Source: Cloacibacterium caeni (GTDB taxonomy: Bacteria; Bacteroidota; Bacteroidia; Flavobacteriales; Weeksellaceae). From it: DNA of 64,000 bases. The notes under the pieces were generated by a model. That model was not told the DNA's origin and searched no databases. It saw only the letters and a program-made list of their open reading frames with translations. Made by a program: the position numbers and the translations under genes. The DNA is taken from contig NZ_OU015319.1 in NCBI RefSeq assembly GCF_907163125.1, positions 2,852,001 through 2,916,000 on the forward strand. The letters run 5' to 3'. Every line of letters begins with the position of its first letter. Positions within the stretch are counted from its first letter, which is position 1. Below, piece by piece: positions 33,187-42,105 of the stretch.

Positions 33187-34053
33187 TTAATACCCAAAAA
33201 CTTCGTTAAAACTGAACGTTTCATCTAGCTTCACGCCTTTTTCAGTCATTTTCAGACTGGCCAATTCATGATGAGCATCGTGTTCGAAGAACAGTAAATA
33301 TTCATTCTCTACACATTGCTTCAAAAATTTTCCTTTTTCTTCCATGGTAAGAAGCGGTCTCGTGTCATATCCCATCACGTAAACTTGCGGAATGTGACCC
33401 GCTGTTGGAATTAAATCTGCTGCAAAAACAATCGTTTTTTCTTGATATTGAATTACAGGAAGCATTTGTTTTTCTGTATGTCCGTCTACAAAAATAACAT
33501 CCATTTTCAAATCTGGTGCAAAACCATAATTTCCAGTTTTTGGAGTAGGCAGGAATTGCAATTGTCCGCTTTCTTGCATCGGCAAAATGTTTTCCTTCAA
33601 GAAACTTGCTTTTTCACGAGGATTAGGTTCAGTTGCCCATTGCCAATGATTTTCGTTCGTCCAAAACTGTGCGTTCTTAAAAGCTGGTCTATAACCAGAT
33701 TTATCATCATTCCATTCAATGGCGCCACCACAATGGTCAAAGTGAAGGTGCGTCAAAAAAACATCGGTAATATCTTCTCTTACAAACCCGAATTTTTTTA
33801 AATTTTTGTCTAAAGATTCGTCTCCATAAAGCGAATAATGTCCGAAAAACTTCTCATCTTGCTTATTTCCTAAACCACAGTCTATTAAGATGAGTTTTTT
33901 GCCATCTTCCACCAAAAGAGAACGAGTTCCCAGTTCAATTAAATTTTTAGAATCTGCAGGATTGGTACGTTCCCAAAGAGATTTCGGGACGACGCCAAAC
34001 ATAGCACCGCCGTCTAATTTAAAATTTCCGCATTGTATAGGGTAAAGTTTCAT
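33187..34053 (-). CDS. MBL-fold metallo-hydrolase
   Basis: Cytosolic metallo-beta-lactamase-fold enzyme of 288 residues. The zinc motif THLHFDHCGG (HxHxDH) begins near residue 100, with further ligands His in FVDGHTEKQ, Asp in FAADLIPTAGH and His in FEHDAHHEL. The arrangement is that of the lactonase-like branch (quorum-quenching lactonases, alkylsulfatase-like hydrolases), but a substrate cannot be assigned. It lies 18 nt upstream of coaE on the same strand and may be co-transcribed with it. Confidence 0.88.
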   Translation of the reverse strand: MKLYPIQCGNFKLDGGAMFGVVPKSLWERTNPADSKNLIELGTRSLLVEDGKKLILIDCGLGNKQDEKFFGHYSLYGDESLDKNLKKFGFVREDITDVFLTHLHFDHCGGAIEWNDDKSGYRPAFKNAQFWTNENHWQWATEPNPREKASFLKENILPMQESGQLQFLPTPKTGNYGFAPDLKMDVIFVDGHTEKQMLPVIQYQEKTIVFAADLIPTAGHIPQVYVMGYDTRPLLTMEEKGKFLKQCVENEYLLFFEHDAHHELASLKMTEKGVKLDETFSFNEVFGY

Positions 34054-34135
34054 ATAAAGTGTGATTTTTACTAATTTAATTAATTTTCTGATAGTTTATA
34101 TTTTTCATTTTCTTAACCTAACTCTTTGCCTCAAC

Positions 34136-35158
34136 CTAAAAAAGTTCTCCTGGGTTTTTCGGCCTCGAAATTCCTAAATGTTTGTAAGCTTTTTCTGTAA
34201 CTTCTCTTCCTCTTGGAGTTCTGATGATAAAACCTTCCTGAATCAAAAACGGTTCGTAAACTTCTTCCAAAGTTTCTGGATTTTCGCCAATAGAAGTTGC
34301 CAAAGCAGAAATCCCAACGGGTTTCCCTTTGAAATTTTCTATCATTACGCGCATAATTTTATTGTCCATATCATCCAATCCATATTCATCTACATTCAGA
34401 GAATTGAGAGCAAACTTGGTAATTTCAATTTCAATTTCGCCGTTTCCTTTAATTTCTGCAAAATCTCGAACTCTGCGCAATAGTGCATTGGCAATTCTCG
34501 GAGTTCCTCTGCTTCTTCTCGCAATTTCTAGTGCTGCATCTTCATAAATGGGAACGCCTAAAACTCTTGCACTTCTCTCGATAATCATTCCCAAAAGTTC
34601 TACCGTATAATATTCTAATCGAGATTGAATCCCAAATCTTGCCAACATTGGTTTTGTGAGCATTCCAGAACGCGTAGTGGCGCCAACTAAAGTAAAAGGA
34701 TTCAAGCCAATTTGTACAGAACGTGCATTTGGACCTGTTTCCAGCATAATGTCGATTTTATAATCTTCCATGGCAGAATACAAATATTCTTCCACCACAG
34801 GCGAAAGTCGGTGAATTTCATCAATGAAAAGCACGTCGTTTTCTTCCAAATTCGTTAAAAGTCCAGCCAAACTTCCGGGTTTATCTAAAACTGGTCCCGA
34901 AGTAATTTTACAATTTACGCCTAGTTCATTGGCAATAATATGCGCCAAAGTTGTTTTTCCCAAACCTGGAGGCCCGTGTAAAAGCACGTGGTCTAAAGCG
35001 CCACCTCTATTTTTAGCAGCCGCCACGAAAACCTCTAAATTATCCAACGTTTTTCTTTGTCCCGCAAAATCCTTAAAACTTTGTGGACGAATCTGTTCTT
35101 CCTGCATTAATTCCTCATCAGAGAAATTTTCTTTATCTGCGTGTAAAAAATCTGGCAT
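34136..35158 (-). CDS. ruvB: Holliday junction branch migration ATPase RuvB
   Basis: Hexameric AAA+ motor that drives branch migration with RuvA. The 340-residue protein shows Walker [17 protein letters not shown], Walker [20 protein letters not shown], the sensor region [20 protein letters not shown] and the C-terminal winged-helix with [20 protein letters not shown]. Length is standard. Start ATG 35158 gives [12 protein letters not shown], typical in the family. Likely first gene of ruvB-MBL-coaE. Confidence 0.97.
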   Translation of the reverse strand: MPDFLHADKENFSDEELMQEEQIRPQSFKDFAGQRKTLDNLEVFVAAAKNRGGALDHVLLHGPPGLGKTTLAHIIANELGVNCKITSGPVLDKPGSLAGLLTNLEENDVLFIDEIHRLSPVVEEYLYSAMEDYKIDIMLETGPNARSVQIGLNPFTLVGATTRSGMLTKPMLARFGIQSRLEYYTVELLGMIIERSARVLGVPIYEDAALEIARRSRGTPRIANALLRRVRDFAEIKGNGEIEIEITKFALNSLNVDEYGLDDMDNKIMRVMIENFKGKPVGISALATSIGENPETLEEVYEPFLIQEGFIIRTPRGREVTEKAYKHLGISRPKNPGELF

Positions 35159-35194
35159 CAGTGAAAATTATATCTTCAAATTTATTGTTTTTTG

Positions 35195-35420
35195 CTCAAT
35201 TTACGACATAGAATTCGGAGGCGTTAAGAAAATTTTGAAATAATTCGTTAAAAAATTCCTGCTGTTTGAGCATTGTTGGGAATGTGGTGGAGCGAGTTTC
35301 AGGGATTTTAGAATTATTTTGAAATTTTTAGCCGAGGATTCAAGTCTTGAAATAGTATTCGCCGACATAAAGGAGGCAATTTTTGGTTCTTTTGTATCAA
35401 GACAAAAGAACAAATTGTTT
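35195..35420. repeat. Intergenic element with inverted repeat, probably dispersed
   Basis: The 274-nt gap between ruvB and hutI is filled by sequence of unusual composition ending in the inverted repeat GTTCTTTTGT (35386-35395) / ACAAAAGAAC (35402-35411). Similar palindromic intergenic elements recur in Flavobacteriia genomes, in my recollection. It is open in the hutI frame from 35319, but I read this as chance: the hutI family start is at 35433. Confidence 0.4.
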
Positions 35421-35432
35421 ATTTTTACAATT

Positions 35433-36668
35433 ATGAAACTCATAGGTCCTTTCAAACAAATTCTTACACTCAATAATCTTCCACTTCGAGGAAAACTCTC
35501 TGATGAACAATTAGAAATTATCGAAAACGGCGGAATTTTAATTAACAACGAAAATTTAATTGAAGCAATTGGTGATTTTGAAAAATTGAAATCTGACTTC
35601 CCAAACGCTGAACTCGAACCTCGAACCTCGAACCTCGAACCTCAAATCCTTCTTCCCGCATTCATAGATTGTCACACGCATATTTGTTTTGGAGGAAACA
35701 GAGCCAATGATTTTGCCATGCGCAATGCAGGGAAAACTTATCTAGAAATTGCAGAAAAAGGTGGTGGAATTTGGAGTTCGGTTAAGCATACCAGAAATGC
35801 TTCCGAAGACGAACTTTTAGAAAAACTATTAGAAAGAATCAATCGCTTAATTTCACTGGGAATTACGACTATTGAAATCAAATCTGGTTACGGATTGAAT
35901 GTAGAAAGTGAACTGAAAATGCTTCGCGTGATTCAACAAGCACAAACTAAAACCAAAGCAACTTTAATCCCAACTTGTCTTTCTGCGCATTTAAAACCAA
36001 GAGATTTTGAAGGGAGTAATGAAGAATACTTACAATATATTGTTGATGAAATTCTACCAAAAGTAAAAGAAGAAAATTTAGCGAAAAGAGTAGATATTTT
36101 CATCGAAAAATCCGCATTTCAACCAGAAGAAAGCCGAAAATTTTTAGAAAAAGCAAAAGAATTAGGTTTTGAAATCACCGTTCATGCAGACCAATTTACA
36201 GCGGGAAGTTCTAGAATTGCAGTGGAAGTTGGTGCTGTTTCAGCAGACCATTTAGAAGCGACAATTGATGAAGATATACAATATTTAGCCAATTCAGAAT
36301 CCGTTGCAGTGGCACTTCCTGGTGCGAGTTTAGGTTTGGGAGAACCTTTTACCCCAGCGAGAAAAATTTTAGATAAAAACGGAATTCTCGCTATTGCAAG
36401 TGATTGGAATCCCGGTTCAGCACCAATGGGAAATCTCATTACCCAAGCTTCCATTTTAGCCACTTTTCAGAAGTTAAGCACTGCCGAAGTTTTAGCTGGA
36501 ATTACATTCCGTGCGGCAAAAGCATTAAATTTGACTGATAGAGGAATTCTGAAAAAAGGAATGAAGGCAGATTTTGTAGTTTTTGAAACTGACAATTTTC
36601 AAAATATTTTATACAATCAAGGAAGTTTGGTGGCAAGTGAAGTATATATTGATGGAGAAAAAATTTAA
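35433..36668 (+). CDS. hutI: Imidazolonepropionase
   Basis: Third enzyme of histidine degradation, hydrolysing imidazolone-5-propionate to N-formimino-glutamate with a bound metal. The 411-residue protein of the amidohydrolase superfamily shows FIDCHTHICFGGNRANDF, GGGIWSSVKHTR, ITVHADQFTAGSS and IASDWNPGSAPMG. ATG 35433 gives the family-like start MKLIGPFKQILTL. Residues about 61-71 (ELEPRTSNLEPQ) are encoded by four GAACCTC heptamers just before the catalytic HTH strand, an insertion not expected from the family. Followed by hutG after 6 nt. Confidence 0.94.
   Translation: MKLIGPFKQILTLNNLPLRGKLSDEQLEIIENGGILINNENLIEAIGDFEKLKSDFPNAELEPRTSNLEPQILLPAFIDCHTHICFGGNRANDFAMRNAGKTYLEIAEKGGGIWSSVKHTRNASEDELLEKLLERINRLISLGITTIEIKSGYGLNVESELKMLRVIQQAQTKTKATLIPTCLSAHLKPRDFEGSNEEYLQYIVDEILPKVKEENLAKRVDIFIEKSAFQPEESRKFLEKAKELGFEITVHADQFTAGSSRIAVEVGAVSADHLEATIDEDIQYLANSESVAVALPGASLGLGEPFTPARKILDKNGILAIASDWNPGSAPMGNLITQASILATFQKLSTAEVLAGITFRAAKALNLTDRGILKKGMKADFVVFETDNFQNILYNQGSLVASEVYIDGEKI
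35616..35643 (+). repeat. Four tandem GAACCTC heptamers inside hutI
   Basis: Perfect 4 x 7 nt array, preceded by the partial unit GAACTC. Gain or loss of one unit would shift the hutI frame. Confidence 0.92.
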
Positions 36669-36674
36669 TTAAAC

Positions 36675-37598
36675 ATGGACAACATTTGGCAAGGACGTAA
36701 CGATGGAGATTCACCGCTTCATCACAGAGTATTTCAACGAGTAGAAATAGTGGAGAACTATGAAAATATTTCACCGAATAATTTCGTTTTGCATGGTTTT
36801 GCGGTAGATGAAGGCGTTAGAAGAAACAAAGGAAGAATTGGCGCTGCCAAAGCTCCAGACATCATTCGAAAAAATATGAGCAATTTTCCTGTAGTTTCTC
36901 CAGATTTTAAATTATTAGATTTCGGAAATATCACTAGCGAAGACCAAAATTTAGAAAAAAGCCAAGAAAATCTTGCTGAAAAAGTTTCTAAAATTCTGCA
37001 AAAAAATGGAAAATCAATTGTTTTAGGAGGCGGCCATGAAGTGACTTTTGCGCATTATTCTGGCATCAAAAAAGCATTTCCAAACCAAAAAATTGGCATA
37101 ATCAATCTCGATGCACATTTTGATAACCGTGAACCAGAAAATGGAGTAGGAGCAAGCTCTGGAACGGGTTTTTGGCAAATCGCCCAAGAAGGAGAAATTC
37201 ATTCATTGCACATCGGGATTCAGAAAAATTCTAATACATTAAAGTTGTTTGATACTGCCCATCAATTCGGGATGAAATACATTTTGGCAGACGAAATTTT
37301 TTTTGAAAATCTACCTAAAATCTATCATCAAATAGATGAACTAATTCTTTCGGTAGACCAATTGTATCTCACCATTTGCATGGATGTTTTCAACGCGTCT
37401 ATTGCGCCCGGAGTTTCGGCTGCTGCGTACAACGGAATCTTTGCAGATGCTACTTTTCTACATTTTTACAGACATATTTTGAAGTCAGAAAAATTGGTCG
37501 CGCTAGATGTTGCGGAGGTAAATCCAGATTTTGACATTGCCGAGAGAACCGCCAGATTAGCTGCCAGTTTGGTAAATGAGTGGTTTATGATTTCGTAG
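36675..37598 (+). CDS. hutG: Formimidoylglutamase
   Basis: Arginase/ureohydrolase-fold enzyme that releases formamide from N-formimino-L-glutamate, the last step of histidine degradation. The 307-residue protein carries the binuclear manganese ligands in GGGHEVTFAHY, INLDAHFDNRE and CMDVFNASIAPGVSAAAY. Gene order hutI-hutG with 6 nt spacing indicates one operon. A hairpin follows at 37599-37618. Urocanase is not in the window, and hutH lies 20 kb away. Confidence 0.9.
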   Translation: MDNIWQGRNDGDSPLHHRVFQRVEIVENYENISPNNFVLHGFAVDEGVRRNKGRIGAAKAPDIIRKNMSNFPVVSPDFKLLDFGNITSEDQNLEKSQENLAEKVSKILQKNGKSIVLGGGHEVTFAHYSGIKKAFPNQKIGIINLDAHFDNREPENGVGASSGTGFWQIAQEGEIHSLHIGIQKNSNTLKLFDTAHQFGMKYILADEIFFENLPKIYHQIDELILSVDQLYLTICMDVFNASIAPGVSAAAYNGIFADATFLHFYRHILKSEKLVALDVAEVNPDFDIAERTARLAASLVNEWFMIS

Positions 37599-37790
37599 GG
37601 ACAAATCGTGATTTGTCCAATAATTAAAATTTTTAGGAGCAACACGTTTTCTGTTTTCTTTCACTTTCAGTCCTGCTTTCGCTACTCGCTTTTTTGTTTT
37701 TTTTGTCATATTGAGTGAAGTCGAAATATCTAAAAAAAAACAAAAAGAGCTCAAACATATCGCTCAATCAGGGCTAGAAATTGGTTTCGG
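37599..37790. repeat. Intergenic hairpin and repeat-like sequence
   Basis: GGACAAATC (37599-37607) and GATTTGTCC (37610-37618) form a 9-bp hairpin directly after the hutG stop codon. The next 170 nt up to about 37790 are repeat-like, with stretches GTCATATTGAGTGAAGTCGA and GCTCAATCAGGGCTAG of the kind dispersed in flavobacterial genomes. I see no gene in this gap. Confidence 0.45.
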
Positions 37791-37831
37791 TTTTATTTTC
37801 ACTTTTTTAAATGATAAGCATTTAAAATTTT

Positions 37832-37875
37832 TATCTTTGGCAAAACCACGTTTAGGCTTTGGTACAGTATCTTTG
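37832..37875 (+). promoter_or_regulatory. Two candidate -7 elements for the aldehyde dehydrogenase gene
   Basis: TATCTTTG occurs at 37832-37839 and again at 37868-37875, the second 22 nt before the ATG. The second is flanked by GTACA (37862-37866) and TGTAC (37874-37878), a possible small operator. Confidence 0.5.
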
Positions 37876-37897
37876 TACACTTTTTTAATCAAAAATT

Positions 37898-39193
37898 ATG
37901 GAACAATTCCTTCAAAATAAATTACAAAATTCTCAAGACGCTTTCCAAAAATGGAAAAAAATTCCATTTGAAGAAAGACAAAAACATTTCACTCAACTAT
38001 CTGAAATTCTGAATGATAGAAAACAAGAATTTGGCGAAATTATAACCAAAGAAATGAATAAACCGATTTCGCAATCTGTTTCAGAAATAGAAAAATGTGC
38101 AGTATTATGTGATTATTATGCGGCCGCAGAAAATGTACTGAAAACGGAACAATTAGAAACAGAGTTTCAAATTTCCGAAATCCATCACGAACCTTTGGGC
38201 GTTATTTTGGGCGTTATGCCATGGAATTTTCCTTTTTGGCAAGCGATTAGATTTGCAGTTCCTACCATTTTAGCAGGAAATGTAATCGTGCTAAAACATG
38301 CTTCAATTTGTGAAAAATCAGGTGAAACCATGCAAGAAATTTTCGAGAAAGCAGGTTTTCCAAAAGGTATTTTTACCTTTTTAAAAGTTTCTCACACGCA
38401 AGTAGAAGAAATGATTGCTCATCCGATTATTAGAGGCGTTTCTCTTACAGGTAGTGAAGCTGCAGGAAGAAAAATTGCCGAAACTGCAGGGAAAAATTTA
38501 AAAAAATGTGTTTTGGAATTAGGTGGAAGTGATGCTTTTATTGTTTGTGAAGATGCAGATGTTTCTAAAGCAGCAAAAGAAGGAGCACAAGCAAGATTAC
38601 AGAATAACGGTCAAACTTGTGTAGCTGGGAAAAGATTTGTCATTCACGAAAAAATATATCAAAATTTTGTAGAAAAATTCACAGAAGAGTATCAAAAATA
38701 CCAACCAGAAAATCCTATGAATGAAGAAACGAAGTTAGGATTAATGGCGAGAGAAGATTTGGCTTCAGATTTAGAAAAACAATATCAAAAAGCGCTTAAC
38801 AACGGAGCGAAAGCTATTGTAGCATTAGAATCTGTAGGAAATATGGCTTTTAAACCAGGAATTTTAGAAATGAATCCAGAAAATCCTATTGCTCAGGAAG
38901 AATTATTTGGTCCATTGGCAATGGTTTTTAAAGTAAAAAATGATGAAGAAGCTTTACAAATTGCCAATAATACCATGTTTGGATTAGGAAACGCCGTTTT
39001 CACCTCAAATAAAGAAAGAGCTTTGTTTTTCGCAGAGAATTTAGAAAGCGGAGGCGTGGCAATTAATCAAATTTTTCGTTCAGATGTAAGATTGCCTTTT
39101 GGCGGAAGAAAGAATTCTGGATATGGAGTAGAATTGTCTCTGTATGCGCTCAAAGAATTTACCGCTCCCAAAACCATTATCGGAAAATTTTAG
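37898..39193 (+). CDS. Aldehyde dehydrogenase, succinate-semialdehyde dehydrogenase-like
   Basis: NAD(P)-dependent aldehyde dehydrogenase of 431 residues, cytosolic. Landmarks: PWNFPFWQAIRFAVPTILAG (Asn of the oxyanion hole), SLTGSEAAGRKIA (cofactor loop), the general base in LELGGSDAFIV, the catalytic Cys in QNNGQTCVAGKRF and EELFGPLAMVF. It is shorter than the usual 480 residues because the N-terminal region is abridged, as in many Bacteroidota GabD-like proteins. A role in oxidising succinate semialdehyde is plausible, but the exact substrate is inferred. Confidence 0.88.
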   Translation: MEQFLQNKLQNSQDAFQKWKKIPFEERQKHFTQLSEILNDRKQEFGEIITKEMNKPISQSVSEIEKCAVLCDYYAAAENVLKTEQLETEFQISEIHHEPLGVILGVMPWNFPFWQAIRFAVPTILAGNVIVLKHASICEKSGETMQEIFEKAGFPKGIFTFLKVSHTQVEEMIAHPIIRGVSLTGSEAAGRKIAETAGKNLKKCVLELGGSDAFIVCEDADVSKAAKEGAQARLQNNGQTCVAGKRFVIHEKIYQNFVEKFTEEYQKYQPENPMNEETKLGLMAREDLASDLEKQYQKALNNGAKAIVALESVGNMAFKPGILEMNPENPIAQEELFGPLAMVFKVKNDEEALQIANNTMFGLGNAVFTSNKERALFFAENLESGGVAINQIFRSDVRLPFGGRKNSGYGVELSLYALKEFTAPKTIIGKF

Positions 39194-39253
39194 AAATTTA
39201 AAAAAATAAAAAAGCTCCAAAATTATAGACTGCACCCAAAAGTTTAGACAAAA

Positions 39254-40042
39254 TTAAACAATATTTTCAAAGGAAAGAGTTCGGTACTGTACCGGACTCT
39301 TTCCTTTGAGATTGAGTCTTATTCTATCATTGTTGTAATAGTGAATGTACTTCACTATTTCCATCTTAAGTTCCTGAATGGAACCAAACTTTCTGGCATA
39401 AAACATTTCTGATTTTATCGTTCCAAAAAAGTTTTCTATCACCGCATTGTCCAAACAGTTTCCTTTTCGGGACATACTTTGAATAATACCTTTTTCTTTT
39501 AACAAGTTTTGGTAATGTTTCATTTGATATTGCCAACCTTGATCAGAATGTAGAATGATGTTTTGTGTAGATTTTACTTTTCTGAATGATTTCTTTAGCA
39601 TTCTGATGATTTGGCTAAACACAGGTCTTTCAGATAAGTCAAAACTGACAATTTCACCATTAAATAAATCGATGATTGGAGATAGATAAAGTTTATTACC
39701 CGATACATTAAACTCTGTAACATCGGTTGCCCATTTCTGATTAGGAGTGTCCGATTTGAAATTCCTCTGTAGAACATTGGGCGCAATTTTCCCTTGCTCT
39801 CCCTTGTAAGATTTATATTTCTTCACTCGGATAATACTCTTTAAACCTAATATTTTCATAAGTCGTAAAACAGTTTTGTGATTAATCAAAATTCCTTTTT
39901 CTTTCAAAAGCAAAGTAATTCTTCTATAGCCCAACCTTCCTTTGTGACGATGATAAATCTGCTTAATCATTTCTTTTATTTCCGCATATTTATCTTTCAT
40001 TTGAAAGCGTTTTTGATAGTAATAAAAACTGCTTCTTGCCAT
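39254..40042 (-). CDS. IS3-family transposase OrfB, copy 2
   Basis: Identical over all 262 residues to the OrfB at 31112-31900, with the DDE catalytic residues intact (WATDVTEF, HSDQGWQYQ, NAVIENFFG). Expected to be made as the OrfAB fusion by frameshifting at 40135-40141. Its end contains the 20-bp hairpin 39268-39308. Confidence 0.95.
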   Translation of the reverse strand: MARSSFYYYQKRFQMKDKYAEIKEMIKQIYHRHKGRLGYRRITLLLKEKGILINHKTVLRLMKILGLKSIIRVKKYKSYKGEQGKIAPNVLQRNFKSDTPNQKWATDVTEFNVSGNKLYLSPIIDLFNGEIVSFDLSERPVFSQIIRMLKKSFRKVKSTQNIILHSDQGWQYQMKHYQNLLKEKGIIQSMSRKGNCLDNAVIENFFGTIKSEMFYARKFGSIQELKMEIVKYIHYYNNDRIRLNLKGKSPVQYRTLSFENIV

Positions 40043-40083
40043 CGATGTACAATGCAGTAGTACTGCTAAATCAAAGTCCTGCC

Positions 40084-40608
40084 TTAACTCTTCGATGGCT
40101 TTGGATTTTTCCTTTCCTGAATTAAGGCGTCTAACTTTTTTAAAATGGCGTTCTCGGCTTCTAAATAATAAATCCTCTCCAACAGTTCTTCCTCCCTTGT
40201 TAAGGGTTTGCCTGTTTTCTTTTTTTTTCGCGTGTAATTACTCATGGTTTTAGGTCTTCCTCTGGGTATGTTTTCTAAACCTAAAATACCATTTTTTTTG
40301 TAATTACGCTGCCAACTAAGAATACTGGACTCCGCAGGAATATTAAACCTTCTCGACGCTTCTTTTAAACTTAAATTCTCTTTCTCAATTACTGATAAAA
40401 TCTTTAATTTAAAATCTTTTGTGTAATGCGTATTGGAAAGCCGAACAAGTCCTGAAACTCCATAAAGTTCATAAAATTTTATCCATTTACGAACCAAGGA
40501 ACCACAAACTCCAATGCGTTTTCCTAAATCGTCTGTTCCAATATCCCCTTTGTGATATCTCTTTATAGCTTTTAATTTAAAGTCTAATGAATATTTACTT
40601 TTCCCCAT
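40084..40608 (-). CDS. IS3-family transposase OrfA, copy 2
   Basis: Identical to the OrfA at 31942-32466: two HTH segments and a coiled-coil C-terminus, 174 residues from ATG 40608. The IS-borne terminator-like hairpin lies just upstream (40609-40647). Confidence 0.93.
   Translation of the reverse strand: MGKSKYSLDFKLKAIKRYHKGDIGTDDLGKRIGVCGSLVRKWIKFYELYGVSGLVRLSNTHYTKDFKLKILSVIEKENLSLKEASRRFNIPAESSILSWQRNYKKNGILGLENIPRGRPKTMSNYTRKKKKTGKPLTREEELLERIYYLEAENAILKKLDALIQERKNPKPSKS
40135..40141 (-). other. Programmed -1 frameshift site, copy 2
   Basis: Minus-strand A AAA AAG heptamer in the orfA frame, leading into the open orfB frame, as in copy 1. Confidence 0.85.
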
Positions 40609-40647
40609 AAAAAATGCCCCTAAAAAGTGTCTAACTTTTTGGGGGCA
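40609..40647 (-). terminator. IS-borne terminator before orfA, copy 2
   Basis: Same 14-bp stem and six-T tract as in copy 1; it would stop read-through from pyk. Confidence 0.75.
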
Positions 40648-40668
40648 GTCCATTATGGAGCTTTTATT

Positions 40669-42105
40669 TTATATATTTGTTAATCTGAGTGTATTGGTTT
40701 TTCCACCTTCATAAACTGGCATTGCATTGAGATTTACTACGAAATCTCCTTTTTCTACATAGCCATAATGATGTGTTAACATGTTCACTTGGATTACCGT
40801 TTCGTCTGTAGATTTGTTCATGTCATAGTAGAACGCTCTTACTCCCCATAAAAGGTTCAGCATGGTAAGAACTCTTCTGTTTGAACTGAAAACGATAATT
40901 CTAGAAGTAGGTCTGTGTGCAGAAATTTGGAAAGCAGTGTAACCAGAGTGAGTAAGCGTAATAATGGCTGCTGCACCAGTAGTTTCTGCAATTTTAACTG
41001 CGTTTAGACAAACCATATCTGTTACGAAACGATCGTCTACACAAGTTATTTTTTCTATAATATCATTTTTCTTTTCGTAAAGATTAGTAGATTCTATATT
41101 CTTAATGATCTTTGTGATGTTTTTAACTACATCTACTGGATATTTTCCTACAGAAGTTTCACCAGAAAGCATCACCGCATCAGCACCGTCTAATACGTTG
41201 TTTGCTACGTCATTTACCTCGGCTCTAGTTGGAGTAAGGCTACTGATCATGGTTTCCATCATTTGCGTAGCGATAATTACTGGTTTAGAGTAATATCTGG
41301 CTTTGTCTACTAATTTTTTCTGAATGACAGGAACTTCTTCCATTGGAACTTCTACACCTAAATCTCCACGTGCAACCATTAATCCGTCACATTCTAGAAG
41401 AATTTCGTCAATATTTTTTACACCTTCTGGTTTTTCAATTTTTGCAATAATTGGAATTTTGAAATCAGAATGCGCTTGAATTAATTTCTTTAAATCAATA
41501 ATGTCTTGAGCATGACGAACGAATGAAAGTGCAATCCAGTCGAATTCATTTTCAATCATGAATTTAGCATCTTCGATGTCTTTTTCTGTCAAAGCAGGAA
41601 GAGAAACATTGGTGTTTGGTAAATTCACTCCTTTTTTAGAGCTTAATGGTCCACCTTGAATCGTTTTTGCTTTTACGGTATCTTTTTGGTTGGTTTCGAT
41701 AACTTCGAAAACTAATTTCCCATCGTCAATAAGGATTCTTTCGCCAACTTTTACGTCTTGCGGGAATTTTTCGTAAGTCATGAATACTTTGGTTGAATCT
41801 CCTTCGCAAGGCTCATTGGTAAAGGTAAGTACGTCTCCTGGATTAAGGAAAGAGCCTTCTTTTACCACACCTACTCTTAATTTAGGACCTTGTAAATCTC
41901 CTAAAATAGAGATGTTATAACCGTATTCTTGATTGATTTCTCTAATAATGTCTACATTTCTCTTAACCAGTTCGTAATCGGCATGAGAAAAATTTATTCT
42001 AAAAACATCGGCTCCAGCTTTTACCAGTTCTAGCATGATTTCTTTCGTAGAAGAAGCAGGTCCTAATGTTGCGATTACTTTGGTTTTTTTCGCTCTCTTA
42101 TTCAT
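40669..42105 (-). CDS. pyk: Pyruvate kinase
   Basis: Glycolytic enzyme converting phosphoenolpyruvate and ADP to pyruvate and ATP. The 478-residue protein has KVIATLGPASSTKEIM, FRINFSHADYE, the catalytic Lys in IIAKIEKPEGVKNIDEI, MVARGDLGVEVPMEEVPVIQ and VMLSGETSVGKYP. The C-terminal allosteric domain is complete. It overlaps the IPExxxVDY gene by 8 nt and is the last gene of the acpP-fabF-rnc-IPExxxVDY-pyk series. The natural terminator beyond its stop codon is split by the IS. Confidence 0.97.
   Translation of the reverse strand: MNKRAKKTKVIATLGPASSTKEIMLELVKAGADVFRINFSHADYELVKRNVDIIREINQEYGYNISILGDLQGPKLRVGVVKEGSFLNPGDVLTFTNEPCEGDSTKVFMTYEKFPQDVKVGERILIDDGKLVFEVIETNQKDTVKAKTIQGGPLSSKKGVNLPNTNVSLPALTEKDIEDAKFMIENEFDWIALSFVRHAQDIIDLKKLIQAHSDFKIPIIAKIEKPEGVKNIDEILLECDGLMVARGDLGVEVPMEEVPVIQKKLVDKARYYSKPVIIATQMMETMISSLTPTRAEVNDVANNVLDGADAVMLSGETSVGKYPVDVVKNITKIIKNIESTNLYEKKNDIIEKITCVDDRFVTDMVCLNAVKIAETTGAAAIITLTHSGYTAFQISAHRPTSRIIVFSSNRRVLTMLNLLWGVRAFYYDMNKSTDETVIQVNMLTHHYGYVEKGDFVVNLNAMPVYEGGKTNTLRLTNI

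Larger units (their letters stand above)
39226..40652 (-). mobile_element. IS3-family insertion sequence (IS150-like), copy 2, 1427 bp
   Basis: Same element and orientation as 31084-32510, with the same terminal inverted repeats. The target duplication is TTA (39223-39225 and 40653-40655). Encoded proteins are identical in both copies. Again inserted in a terminator loop, downstream of and co-directional with a host gene (pyk). Confidence 0.95.
39210..40665. terminator. Bidirectional terminator hairpin split by the second IS copy
   Basis: AAAAGCTCCA (39210-39219) and TGGAGCTTTT (40656-40665) are perfectly complementary. Removing the IS and one TTA copy restores a hairpin with loop AAATTA between the convergent aldehyde dehydrogenase and pyk genes. 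Confidence 0.82.

Noticed and set aside
35319-35432. Upstream extension of hutI in frame
   Set aside because: The added residues come from an intergenic repeat-like element and do not resemble imidazolonepropionase; ATG 35433 fits the family.
31084-40652. Composite transposon formed by the two IS copies
   Set aside because: The enclosed genes are housekeeping (coaE, ruvB), and each copy has its own different target duplication (TTC, TTA), showing two separate insertions.
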